Shown here: positions 1 to 6,180 of the stretch, one piece after another | Position numbering within the stretch: position 1 is the stretch's first letter | Layout of the letters: each line of letters starts with the position of its first letter | Virus record (IMG/VR): IMGVR_UViG_3300005253_001308 | Coordinates: 1-22,018 of that record | Length of the DNA: 22,018 nucleotides | Source: a virus | Direction: 5' to 3' (one strand) | Program-made: the position numbers and the translations under genes | The notes under the pieces: model-generated | Databases searched by the model: none | Told to the model about the DNA's origin: nothing | The model's input: the letters and a program-made list of their open reading frames with translations, nothing else

Positions 1-62
1 GGCAGCGCCTCGAGGCGGGCGTTGGTGTTTACGCTCCGGCTGATGAATCTACCCCTTGCCAT
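1..62 (-). CDS. 5' end of a probable phage replisome-organiser protein (partial)
   Basis: Only the first 20 codons are inside the window; the reading frame stays open to the window edge. They begin MARGRFISRSVNTNARLEAL. Phage replication-initiation or replisome-organiser proteins (DnaD-like) often open with a very similar MARGR-(F/M)-(I/L)-S-(K/R)-S motif, followed by a segment on seeing or not seeing a partner helicase. The ATG at 62 has an excellent ribosome site (GGGAGGG, then AAGGG) that overlaps the last codons of the upstream small membrane gene. Its position after RecT fits a replication gene. That a gene starts here is fairly sure; the function rests on a short N-terminal resemblance recalled from the family and is tentative. 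Confidence 0.5.
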   Translation of the reverse strand, partial: MARGRFISRSVNTNARLEAL

Positions 63-69
63 TGAACCC

Positions 70-186
70 TTACCCTCCCAGGAGCCTAACAAACAGGTCG
101 GGAGCCAAGGTTATCAGAAGAAGGAAGGCCAGCGCAGCGCCGATCACGAACCCGTACCAGAACCACCATGACCTCAGTATTCTCAT
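70..186 (-). CDS. Small single-pass membrane protein, 38 aa
   Basis: This short gene lies just after RecT. It reads MRILRSWWFWYGFVIGAALA and continues FLLLITLAPDLFVRLLGG. Residues 7-28 form one hydrophobic segment rich in Trp, Phe and Leu, flanked by two arginines on the N side and by Asp and Arg on the C side: a small inner-membrane protein with one helix. The ATG at 186 follows GAGGGG at good spacing. Its last two codons (GGA GGG) plus the stop form the Shine-Dalgarno of the next gene, so the two are translationally linked. Role unknown; small membrane proteins in phage early regions include superinfection-exclusion and host-takeover factors, but nothing here selects one. A holin is possible but would be oddly placed. 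Confidence 0.6.
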   Translation of the reverse strand: MRILRSWWFWYGFVIGAALAFLLLITLAPDLFVRLLGG

Positions 187-257
187 GTCACCCCTCACTC
201 ACAAACTGATGGCCGGACAGAAACCTCCGCTTCTGCCCGGGGTATCAATCGGTGAAC

Positions 258-1463
258 CTAGCTGCCTCTGCTGAAGCAGTCTACGACAATATCGTATTGC
301 CACTTCTTGAGGTCGACGATGTGCCGGATGCCCCAGTTGCGTTGAGCATTGCAGAACTCGCCCATTGAGGCAGGGTCGAAAGCGCCGTCGTGGCTGAAGA
401 GGCGCTCGATCTCCTTGCCCTGCGCGTGGGTAACCGGTGTCTCGTCTCTCGGAGCTTCCCGTTCCGGCGACTTCGCCTTCGCTCTCGCTTTCGGCGCCGG
501 CTCTGGCGGGGGTTCCGGTTCGGGCTCGGGTTCGGGCTGGGGTTCCGGCTCGGGGTCGGCGCCGGGAATCTCGACGTCGGTGGGCGGCTCGTCCGGCAGG
601 GCCTCATGGAACTCGCCATTCGGCGGCAGTTCCCCGGTAACACTGTCAACAGTGCTGCTCGGTGTCTCCACGTACCGCTCGTCAACCACGTCCAGCCCGG
701 GGGGAAGCGCGTCGGGGTTGAGGCGGCTGAAGGCGCTGCGCTCTGACCGGATGAAGGCCATGTTCTCGCGGGTGTTGCCCTTGTCGCCGCCTTGGAAGTG
801 CCCCTCTTTCTTCGGGTACTTGCCGTAGCCCTGTGCCTCAAGACCGGTGGCGGTTCGCAGCTTCGTGATGGCGACGATGTTCTCTTTGTCCACGGTGCCA
901 AAGATTGCCTTCTGCTCTTCGTCCGTCATAATCCGCGGGGTGTTGTCGGTGTAGCCGAAGGCGCCCCGCCGGGCCATCATCAGCCGAGTGGCGCCGATCC
1001 CCAGCACCATCGTCCAAGTGCTGCCGTACTTGATGAGGTACAGGTGCTTGAGCAGAGGGTGAAGGCCGAAGTCCTGGCAGATCTTGGCTGCCTTCCATAT
1101 CTCTATCTCAGGGGCGTCCCTCCAGATGGTCTTGAGTACCGTCGTGGCCTGCGCCTCGGTCAAGGTGCCGCTCATTGGCAACCCTTGAGCGGCCAGCGCT
1201 GTGCTAACTTCCTGTCCGTGTGCCTCACTCGTCATGTCTATCCTCCGTTGTCGTTCTTGATTGGTGGTGTCCTCGCCTTTCGGCGCAATCCATTCCTTGA
1301 CTATCGGGGCCTCGTCGTGCTGCGTGCTTGAGCAGGCGATGTACCGCTCTTTCGTAATCGGGTTAAGGAAAGCGGCAACCTTACGCCCGCACTCACCGCA
1401 GACGTTCTTGCGAACGATGGCGTCGATGTTAGCGCCGGGCATATCGGCTGGAATGATGTGCAT
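258..1463 (-). CDS. recT: RecT-family single-strand annealing protein with N-terminal zinc ribbon
   Basis: This is a 401-residue protein. Residues 110-220 carry the RecT/Bet-type core: CQDFGLHPLLKHLYLIKYG (129-147), then GIGATRLMMARRGAFGYTD (155-173). Known RecT proteins anneal single-stranded DNA in phage recombination and replication. Before the core, C22-x2-C25, C44 and H49 look like a small zinc ribbon. After it, residues 303-332 are an almost pure Pro-Glu linker turning into Ala-Lys, followed by a C-terminal helical segment (343-401). The usual RecT is about 270 aa, so both ends are extensions. The ATG at 1463 lies 2 bases after the stop of the upstream gene and has a poor ribosome site; an in-frame ATG at 1235 (Met77) has a much better one, so a 325-residue form is possible. 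The annealing call is good; the start is uncertain. Confidence 0.8.
   Translation of the reverse strand: MHIIPADMPGANIDAIVRKNVCGECGRKVAAFLNPITKERYIACSSTQHDEAPIVKEWIAPKGEDTTNQERQRRIDMTSEAHGQEVSTALAAQGLPMSGTLTEAQATTVLKTIWRDAPEIEIWKAAKICQDFGLHPLLKHLYLIKYGSTWTMVLGIGATRLMMARRGAFGYTDNTPRIMTDEEQKAIFGTVDKENIVAITKLRTATGLEAQGYGKYPKKEGHFQGGDKGNTRENMAFIRSERSAFSRLNPDALPPGLDVVDERYVETPSSTVDSVTGELPPNGEFHEALPDEPPTDVEIPGADPEPEPQPEPEPEPEPPPEPAPKARAKAKSPEREAPRDETPVTHAQGKEIERLFSHDGAFDPASMGEFCNAQRNWGIRHIVDLKKWQYDIVVDCFSRGS
492..562 (-). repeat. Pro-Glu repeat tract in the RecT linker
   Basis: Short imperfect direct repeats (units built on GGTTCGGGCTC on the plus strand) encode alternating Pro-Glu at residues ~303-325 of the RecT protein. 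It is low-complexity, acidic and probably extended. Such tracts can expand or shrink by slippage. Confidence 0.6.
1241..1246 (-). promoter_or_regulatory. Strong internal ribosome site for a short RecT form
   Basis: GGAGGA lies 5 bases before the in-frame ATG at 1235 of the RecT gene. It is better than anything before the upstream ATG at 1463. It could start a 325-residue RecT lacking the zinc ribbon, either as the true start or as a second product. Confidence 0.45.
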
Positions 1464-1465
1464 GG

Positions 1466-2122
1466 CTACGGCGCCCGCCCGATGGCCAGCACCGGTTCCT
1501 GCCAGATGCGGACGCCGGCGATGGTGATGTTCATGCCGCCGGCCTTGACCGCCTTGGTCAGCTTGCCCGTATCCTGAATCTTGTAGTAGTCGTCCAGCGC
1601 GGCGAAGTCAACGACCTCGTACTTGGTGACCATGCGCTCACCGCTCTGAGTGTGGTTACCTTGAGCGAACGTCCGCGCCGGCTCCGGGGCGGGCGCGGGT
1701 TCCGGCTCCGGTTCGTCCTTGAGAGCGGCAAGCTCCCGTTCCTTGCGGGCAATCTCTTCCTTCCTGGCGACCTCGGCCCTCTGCTCGGCATTGAAGGCGA
1801 GGATCCGGTCGCGCAGAGCCTTGTCAGCCTCACCCAGCGGGACGGTGAGTTCCTTCATCGCCTCGTTGATGTCGGCGGTGTGCTGCCGGAGCGGGGCGAG
1901 GTACTCGTTGCGGCTTGACTCGATGAACTTGTGCCGCTCGTCGATGGCTCCCAAGTGGTCGGTTGCTATCTTGGCCTCGATCGGCGTACTGACGACGAGA
2001 GTTGCCGCCTTGGCGATCAGGGCATCGACCTCGACGACCATGCCTTGATAGGATAGCTCGCCCCGCGGGAAGACGACTACGAGTTCCGTGGACTCCTCTT
2101 CTTCTGTGGCATCATCTGACAT
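1466..2122 (-). CDS. RecT-associated phage coiled-coil protein, 218 aa
   Basis: I place the start at the ATG at 2122 (protein begins MSDDATEEEE), which follows AAGGGGGAA. The frame is open for another 52 codons, but that extension runs back over the end of the upstream gene and is basic and unlikely. Residues 55-135 are highly charged and helical, probably a coiled coil. Residues 137-148 are a Pro-Glu/Pro-Ala linker like the one in the adjacent RecT. The C-terminal ~50 residues (YEVVDFAALDDYYKIQDTGK, then AVKAGGMNITIAGVRIWQEP) match the closing block common in phage proteins of unknown function encoded next to RecT or other recombinases. The gene ends 2 bases before RecT, so the two are surely co-expressed. 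The function is unknown; a recombination accessory role is inferred from position. Confidence 0.7.
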   Translation of the reverse strand: MSDDATEEEESTELVVVFPRGELSYQGMVVEVDALIAKAATLVVSTPIEAKIATDHLGAIDERHKFIESSRNEYLAPLRQHTADINEAMKELTVPLGEADKALRDRILAFNAEQRAEVARKEEIARKERELAALKDEPEPEPAPAPEPARTFAQGNHTQSGERMVTKYEVVDFAALDDYYKIQDTGKLTKAVKAGGMNITIAGVRIWQEPVLAIGRAP

Positions 2123-2145
2123 CTGATTCCCCCTTCTCTGTTTCG

Positions 2146-2343
2146 TTAGACATCGCCATCGCAAATCAGGATGGCCTCTAGCTTCGGCACTGCGTTGTCG
2201 TAGAACATACTGGTGCCGACTGGCTTTACCACCTGCTCTACGGTGAGCGCCGCTGCCTTTGCGAGGGCGTCTTCCCACGTACTGGCGGTAACCGTAGTTT
2301 CAGTCACCACCTCTACCCTTGTGTGAACCGTGAACTCTGCCAT
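2146..2343 (-). CDS. Small hypothetical protein, 65 aa
   Basis: The ATG at 2343 follows AGGAG at good spacing and the gene fits tightly between its neighbours. The protein begins MAEFTVHTRVEVVTETTVTA, a beta-prone stretch, followed by a helix-prone segment (WEDALAKAAALTVEQVV) and a closing strand. A strand-helix-strand pattern with a WEDA-type helix is common in small phage early proteins, but I do not recognise the family. It lies in the early module upstream of the RecT partner and is probably co-transcribed from the promoter at 2923-2951. Confidence 0.55.
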   Translation of the reverse strand: MAEFTVHTRVEVVTETTVTASTWEDALAKAAALTVEQVVKPVGTSMFYDNAVPKLEAILICDGDV

Positions 2344-2357
2344 TTCTCTTCTCCTGC

Positions 2358-2708
2358 CTACAGATTCATGTCACTGAGCATCGCCTTGACGCTCAGAGAG
2401 AATGGCGAACCGTCGAGATTGATGCGGCCGTCGGTGGGAAGCGGTGCCAAGGGGAAAGGGGACTCGCGCCAGAAGCGGGTCTCGTTCAGGCAGATAGGGC
2501 AGGTGATCGAGTGGTTGTACCTCCCCGCAAGCTGGGTTTCCTTCATTTCGATAACCAGAGCGGAGAAGAAGCAGTGACCTTTGGCCTTCGAATAGAGAGG
2601 GCGGATACTCTCGGCTATCTCCCTGTACTCAGCATCCTTGTCAGGATGAGGAACTATCTCGGGACCGTCGCTGATAATCCCGCAGTGTTTACAGTGAAAG
2701 CGTGGCAT
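2358..2708 (-). CDS. Putative zinc-binding protein, 116 aa
   Basis: Two Cys pairs, C6-x2-C9 (CKHC) near the N-terminus and C70-x2-C73 (CPIC) further in, are spaced as one four-cysteine zinc site bridging an insertion of about 60 residues; H45/C46 lie between them. The rest is mixed polar sequence without recognisable catalytic motifs. The ATG at 2708 follows AAGGGG. It stands between the helix-turn-helix gene and the RecT group, so a DNA-related early function is plausible, but none can be assigned. No known family is recognised. Confidence 0.6.
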   Translation of the reverse strand: MPRFHCKHCGIISDGPEIVPHPDKDAEYREIAESIRPLYSKAKGHCFFSALVIEMKETQLAGRYNHSITCPICLNETRFWRESPFPLAPLPTDGRINLDGSPFSLSVKAMLSDMNL

Positions 2709-2732
2709 CTTTCATTCACCCCTTGCTCTGTG

Positions 2733-2915
2733 TTATGTCGTGATCTCAGGGAAGGCCTTGAGCGCCCTTCTCTCGAACAGCCTGCCGGCTGGATTCTGAC
2801 CGCACTTGATTCTCGTCCAGGTCATGCGATGCCCGTAGCCCAGCAGTTCGGCCATGTCTGCATCGGTGAGCCGCTTCTTTTCTTGAATGGCCTTTACCTG
2901 CTCGAAGATACTCAT
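2733..2915 (-). CDS. Small helix-turn-helix regulator, 60 aa
   Basis: Residues 16-39 read as a Cro/XRE-like helix-turn-helix: LTDADMAELLG, a short turn with Gly-Tyr-Gly, then a recognition-like helix HRMTWTRIKCG. A basic tail (RLFERRALK) follows. This is the size of a minimal phage Cro or Nin-type regulator. The frame is open upstream for 52 more codons, but the ATG at 2915 sits exactly where the promoter at 2923-2951 would begin transcription, and the extension runs through promoter and terminator, so the 60-residue form is preferred. No Shine-Dalgarno precedes it, consistent with a leaderless message. It is the first gene of the early module and could repress its own promoter. Confident as a gene; the regulator call is moderate. 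Confidence 0.6.
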   Translation of the reverse strand: MSIFEQVKAIQEKKRLTDADMAELLGYGHRMTWTRIKCGQNPAGRLFERRALKAFPEITT

Positions 2916-2922
2916 GCCAACA

Positions 2923-2951
2923 ATGGTACAGTGATAGTACGAGTTTGTCAA
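2923..2951 (-). promoter_or_regulatory. Sigma70-type promoter for the early module, possibly leaderless
   Basis: On the minus strand, TTGACA (2951-2946, perfect -35) is followed by a 17-base spacer and TACCAT (2928-2923, four of six bases of the -10 consensus). Seven bases later comes the A of the ATG at 2915, the normal distance from -10 to the start point. The spacer carries GTAC twice (GTAC TATCACT GTAC), a possible operator. It lies just after a terminator-like hairpin, as expected at a module boundary. Confidence 0.6.
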
Positions 2952-2978
2952 TACCCCCGGCGAAAATACTTTTCCCTG

Positions 2979-3011
2979 GAAATGCAGAAGAGCGGCCCCT
3001 TTCGGGACCGC
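2979..3011 (-). terminator. GAAA-loop hairpin, probable terminator of the virion transcript
   Basis: Minus-strand bases 3011-2992 form an 8-pair stem (GCGGTCCC / GGGGCCGC, one G-U pair) closed by a GAAA tetraloop. It is followed by the moderately T-rich stretch TCTTCTGCATTT. The U-tract is imperfect, so termination may be partial. It falls about 70-90 bases after the last virion-module gene and about 40 bases before the early promoter. Confidence 0.5.
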
Positions 3012-3020
3012 CGCCTCTGT

Positions 3021-3070
3021 ATACCGGTATTCTCTTTTGACGCCCAGGTTGCTCGCCTCAGTTAGCGTCA
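3021..3070. promoter_or_regulatory. Candidate operator palindromes
   Basis: ATACCGGTAT at 3021-3030 is a perfect 10-base palindrome. Around it, TGACGC (3038-3043) and GCGTCA (3065-3070) form a spaced inverted repeat. They lie in the only sizeable non-coding stretch of the window, upstream of the regulator gene. They may be binding sites, but chance cannot be excluded. Confidence 0.25.
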
Positions 3071-3078
3071 CAAGCCTT

Positions 3079-3309
3079 CTACGTGGCTCCCCGCCGCAGT
3101 ACGTAGTCTATGACTCCGACTATCGCCGCTCCGATAAGGGCACCGAGCCCGCCTGACGTGCCCATCGCCCTCTTCCCTCTTCCCTCGACCTTGCGCATCC
3201 GTCGGCCAAGGTCGTGAATCTGCCTGGCGTTGAACTCTGCCAACTCCCTGTCGCTCATTCCGCCTATCAGTTGCTCGAACTCCAGGTCTCCCAAGATGTC
3301 TTCGGCCAT
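3079..3309 (-). CDS. Small membrane protein, 76 aa
   Basis: The ATG at 3309 follows AAGGAG, which lies just past the stop of the GLUG gene. The N-terminal half (residues 1-47) is charged and helical, with a DRELAEFNARQ segment ending in a basic run (RRMRKVEGRGKR). Residues 51-70 are a Gly/Ala/Ile/Val hydrophobic segment (SGGLGALIGAAIVGVIDYV) with a basic end (LRR). This is a single-pass protein with a soluble amphipathic head, the general shape of small phage membrane proteins at the end of a tail operon, where holins or spanin-like proteins also occur. No endolysin is seen beside it, so a lysis role is only a guess. It is the last gene before the terminator-like hairpin. Confidence 0.6.
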   Translation of the reverse strand: MAEDILGDLEFEQLIGGMSDRELAEFNARQIHDLGRRMRKVEGRGKRAMGTSGGLGALIGAAIVGVIDYVLRRGAT

Positions 3310-3322
3310 GAATCAGGCTCCT

Positions 3323-3595
3323 TCAGTGTGTTCGCTCGGCTCCGGCGGTCTCGTCCAGGTAGTGCAACTCGCTTCCTTCAATGAAGGCCGTCCCTTCCGG
3401 TCCGGTATCCCCGGTGGCGGTGCCTTCCTCGGCACGCTCATCGCCGGCTGAATCGATCACGTTGAGTTCCGTTCCCTCAGTCCACAGGTAGCCAGGGTCT
3501 TCCGATCCGGAGACCGTCAGCGGGGGATTGTATCTCCCCCGGAAGCCGTCCTCAGTGCCAAAGTAGATGAACGGGCCTTCCTGCCAGAGATAACC
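3323..3595 (-). repeat. Three C-terminal GYLW/EG repeats in the GLUG protein
   Basis: Residues ~394-484 contain three related units: GYLWQEGPFIYFG, GYLWTEGTELNVIDSAGDER and TAFIEGSELHYLDETAGAER. The core is aromatic-x-EG-x-E-L-x-(Y/V)-(L/I)-D-x-A-G-x-E-R. They may be a carbohydrate-binding or virion-attachment repeat. Confidence 0.5.
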
Positions 3596-4777
3596 GGACG
3601 GGACTAGAACTGCGAAAGCCAGGAGGGTCGGGTAGCCCGCCATCAACCAGATGGTCGAGAAATCCCAGCCGGCATCGGTGAAGGTAGCCTCGGTCTGCAT
3701 TTGGTCTGTCGTCTTGCCAGTGCCGCCGTCGCTGGTCGCTTCGCCCGAGGACTCGGTATCCCAAAAGCAGTTTGTAATGTCGTCCTTTGGGGCAAATCGG
3801 GTAGCACAGAAGCCACCTTCGCCACTACCGGAGGCCGTTACGGTTCCGGTCGAGTAACAATTATCGATGTTGCCGCCTGTGATGTCGCCGTCTGTCTCTC
3901 CTGCAAAACCACCTACATCATCAACGCCGCTGACATTACCCCGGCAATAGCAATCTTGGATTTTATGGGTAGAATCTACATACTGAAAGTAGCCTACAAA
4001 CCCACCTATGTCCTCTCCGCCTGTACTGAGAACATTCCCATCAGCGTAGGACTGAGTGATAATACCACCCGTAGCGTTCCCATCCATCTGACCAACGAAG
4101 CCACCTACAGAACCACTCGTAGTAGTGACATTGCCTGTGGCATAGCATTGGGTAATAGTGCTTGATGCACCACCACTCAGATGCCTGCCTACAAATCCAC
4201 CGACCCTTGCACTACCGCTTACTGACCCCGTAGCTGAACAACCTGTGATTGTTCCGGACGCATTGGCAAGAGCACCTATCAGCCCTCCAGTTTGCGTGCC
4301 TCCAGCTACAACAACAGAAGATGAGCAATCCGATACTGTGCTGGGAGAATCGGCCTGGTATTCTCCAAACAACCCTCCGGTGTTGTTGCCCCCAGTCACT
4401 GTACCCGAGACATGGCAGCCACTAACAATGCCGTCCCAAATGATGTACGCAAGAGCGCCAACTGCTGATGTACCGGTGATATCAACGGAAGCCAGGGTCA
4501 CGTCTTTGATATTCAGGGTCGTGTCGATCTGGTTGAAGAGCCCTGCGGTCCCGGACTTGTCGATGAACAGGCCGGTGATAGTGAAGCCCTTGCCATCGAA
4601 GTTCCCCTGAAAGTACGAGATGGGGATGAAGCCAGCACCAGCGTTCCATCCCGAAGTAGCCGAGGCATCGATGTCACCCCCCAGTTCGTAGTAAGCCGTG
4701 AGGTCGTCCTGGATAGCCTGAAGGTCGTCAACGTCCTCGATGATGAAGGGGTCGCCTACTGTGCCGCTTCCAGTCAT
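3323..4777 (-). CDS. GLUG-repeat tail protein or adhesin, 484 aa
   Basis: Residues 1-70 match the entry segment of GLUG-type surface proteins (FIIEDVDDLQAIQDDL, then FDGKGFTITGLFIDKSG). Residues ~76-325 hold about seven GLUG repeats (GGLFGEY, GGLIGAL, GGFVGRH, GGFVGQM, GGFVGYF, GGFAGET), each ending in a C-x-A/S-x-G strand, likely a beta-helix. Residues 336-383 (NCFWDTESSG, then WDFSTIWLMAGYPTLL) are the usual closing block of bacterial GLUG adhesins. The last ~90 residues carry three degenerate repeats (GYLWQEG, GYLWTEG, TAFIEG). The gene sits after the hub protein, so it is probably a receptor-binding or fibre part of the virion. Its middle is visibly more AT-rich than its neighbours, which suggests horizontal gain. 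The start is set by an overlapping TAGGTGAT ribosome site. Confidence 0.75.
   Translation of the reverse strand: MTGSGTVGDPFIIEDVDDLQAIQDDLTAYYELGGDIDASATSGWNAGAGFIPISYFQGNFDGKGFTITGLFIDKSGTAGLFNQIDTTLNIKDVTLASVDITGTSAVGALAYIIWDGIVSGCHVSGTVTGGNNTGGLFGEYQADSPSTVSDCSSSVVVAGGTQTGGLIGALANASGTITGCSATGSVSGSARVGGFVGRHLSGGASSTITQCYATGNVTTTSGSVGGFVGQMDGNATGGIITQSYADGNVLSTGGEDIGGFVGYFQYVDSTHKIQDCYCRGNVSGVDDVGGFAGETDGDITGGNIDNCYSTGTVTASGSGEGGFCATRFAPKDDITNCFWDTESSGEATSDGGTGKTTDQMQTEATFTDAGWDFSTIWLMAGYPTLLAFAVLVPSGYLWQEGPFIYFGTEDGFRGRYNPPLTVSGSEDPGYLWTEGTELNVIDSAGDERAEEGTATGDTGPEGTAFIEGSELHYLDETAGAERTH
3796..4548 (-). repeat. GLUG repeat array
   Basis: About seven tandem protein repeats of ~30-34 residues, each opening with a GG(L/F)(V/I/F)G motif and closing with a Cys-containing strand. 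They are degenerate at DNA level, so the duplication is old. Confidence 0.6.
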
Positions 4778-4782
4778 ATCAC

Positions 4783-6180
4783 CTACCCGAACTTGTTGGC
4801 GCCGCGAGGAATCCGGAGCCGCTCGCTGATTTCCACCTCACGGAAGTAGGCATCGTCAACGAAGTCGAGAACCCACTGGTTGAAGTCGTTGGTGTCCACC
4901 TTGTCGCCGACGATATCGAGGAGCTGCTCGATGTAGCTGTAGGCTTGGTCAATCAGGGGTAGCAGGGCTTGTACCGTGATGCCCGTCTCTTTCGCCAATC
5001 CCTGCAGCGACGGTCTGCCCAACGGAACGCGCCCAAAGCCGAGACTCATGTTGAACTGGCCGGGCTGGTAGAGCTTGACGATCGAACCAACATTGCCGGC
5101 CCGGTTATCGCCAGCCCTGGCGTCGATGAAGTTCACGAAGTCGTAAGTCTCTTGGCCGAAGTGGACGAAAGGCAGGACGCCGGAACCCTTCTCCGATTGC
5201 ATCTGGTACTTCGAGAGGAGCGCACCAGCCAGGGCCGTGCATTGAGCATTGCTCGTAGCCCGGACGTAGTGAGTCTCCCGCTCAAGCATACTTCCGTTGC
5301 CGCCGGAACTCTCGTCGAGGTCTGCGCTGGCATCCTTGGCGAAGCCGGTGTACACGTTATCAAGATCCGCCGGGTACGTCTTGAAGGTGATGTGGTTGGG
5401 CGAGACCACCCGCCGACGGAACCGCTTGCTGAAGAAGTTTTGGAAGTCCCTGCCATGAATGAGACTGTATTCGTTGGAGTAGACCGTCCCGGAAGTCGTC
5501 GGCGTGAAGATGTGGATTGCCTCGTCCGCCTCAACTCGGGCGACGGCGTTAGTGTAGCGGAGCAGTTCCTTGAACTTCGCCAACCGGCTATCGTTCTTGT
5601 TGACGCTGAACGTATCGCCCGGGATGAACGTGTCGATCAGCCCGTCGTCGTCGTAGCCGCTATCGAAGGTGATTGTGTAGGCCGGGTAGTTCGTGTACGG
5701 CGCAAGCGTAGCATCGGCAATGGCAGTCAATAAGTCCTTGACCGTCAGCGTGAAGGGAGCCCGGTAGCGAATCACGGATTCAGCCTTGTGCTTGGCCATC
5801 CGGTCGAAGATGCCCTCGAGCTCGAAGTTGACCTCAAGCCTGTCACGGTACGAATCCCGGTCCTGACCGACTACCCACAGCGGGGAGGTAGCTACCAGTT
5901 CCTCGCCGCCCTTGGTGATGAGACCGTAGCTCAGGACAGCCTTGTAGCCCTCGAGGTCCAAGCCGTGAAGCACCTTGTCGGTATCCTCGAGCAACACCTG
6001 TGCCTTGTGGCTGAAAGCCTGCTCGGTATCCTGGAGCCGCTTGAACTTCCCTTCGAAGAGAGTGGCATTGTAGGTGTAGCTCGTGGCGCCATAACTGAGC
6101 ACCAAGCGAATGAGAATGTGCTTGCCGGGGATAGTCCGGGCTCGCTGCCCACGGACAAGATTGGGTGTCAGGCTTCTCAT
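4783..6180 (-). CDS. Tail hub or baseplate-like protein, 465 aa
   Basis: This is a large soluble protein without membrane segments. Its first third (residues ~35-130) has beta strands with a YKAVLSYGLITKGGEELVAT segment, followed by a Trp and a charged stretch (DRLEVNFELEGIFDRMAKHK). The middle reads VARVEADEAIHIFTPTTSG and a FQNFFSKRFRRRVVSPNHIT segment, the pattern of phage hub/gp27-like tail proteins, which form a ring at the tail tip and carry the cell-puncturing parts. The C-terminal ~100 residues are helical (ETGITVQALLPLIDQAYSYI). The start ATG overlaps the stop of the preceding gene by one base (TAATG), so the two are translationally coupled. The hub role rests on general resemblance and position, between the Ig-like tail gene and the GLUG protein; a baseplate wedge is an alternative. 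Confidence 0.55.
   Translation of the reverse strand: MRSLTPNLVRGQRARTIPGKHILIRLVLSYGATSYTYNATLFEGKFKRLQDTEQAFSHKAQVLLEDTDKVLHGLDLEGYKAVLSYGLITKGGEELVATSPLWVVGQDRDSYRDRLEVNFELEGIFDRMAKHKAESVIRYRAPFTLTVKDLLTAIADATLAPYTNYPAYTITFDSGYDDDGLIDTFIPGDTFSVNKNDSRLAKFKELLRYTNAVARVEADEAIHIFTPTTSGTVYSNEYSLIHGRDFQNFFSKRFRRRVVSPNHITFKTYPADLDNVYTGFAKDASADLDESSGGNGSMLERETHYVRATSNAQCTALAGALLSKYQMQSEKGSGVLPFVHFGQETYDFVNFIDARAGDNRAGNVGSIVKLYQPGQFNMSLGFGRVPLGRPSLQGLAKETGITVQALLPLIDQAYSYIEQLLDIVGDKVDTNDFNQWVLDFVDDAYFREVEISERLRIPRGANKFG

Noticed and set aside
56-274. Plus-strand 72-codon frame at the left end
   Set aside because: It runs antisense to the well-supported 38-residue membrane gene and has no ribosome site.
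281-901. Overlapping 206-codon minus-strand frame inside RecT
   Set aside because: Alternative frame of a GC-rich gene with Arg/Pro/Ser-rich noise; RecT itself is the supported frame.
2123-2278. 52-codon N-terminal extension of the RecT partner gene
   Set aside because: It overlaps the upstream 65-residue gene in another frame, is strongly basic, and the ATG at 2122 has its own ribosome site (AAGGGGGAA).
2916-3071. N-terminal 52-codon extension of the helix-turn-helix gene
   Set aside because: It runs through the terminator-like hairpin and the promoter, and looks compositionally unlike a protein domain.
3079-3309. Holin assignment for the 76-residue membrane protein
   Set aside because: No endolysin is next to it and the one-helix topology alone is not enough.
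3796-4548. CRISPR array or diversity-generating retroelement in the repeated GLUG region
   Set aside because: Repeats are degenerate protein repeats without fixed spacers; there is no reverse transcriptase and no template/variable repeat pair with adenine-biased differences.
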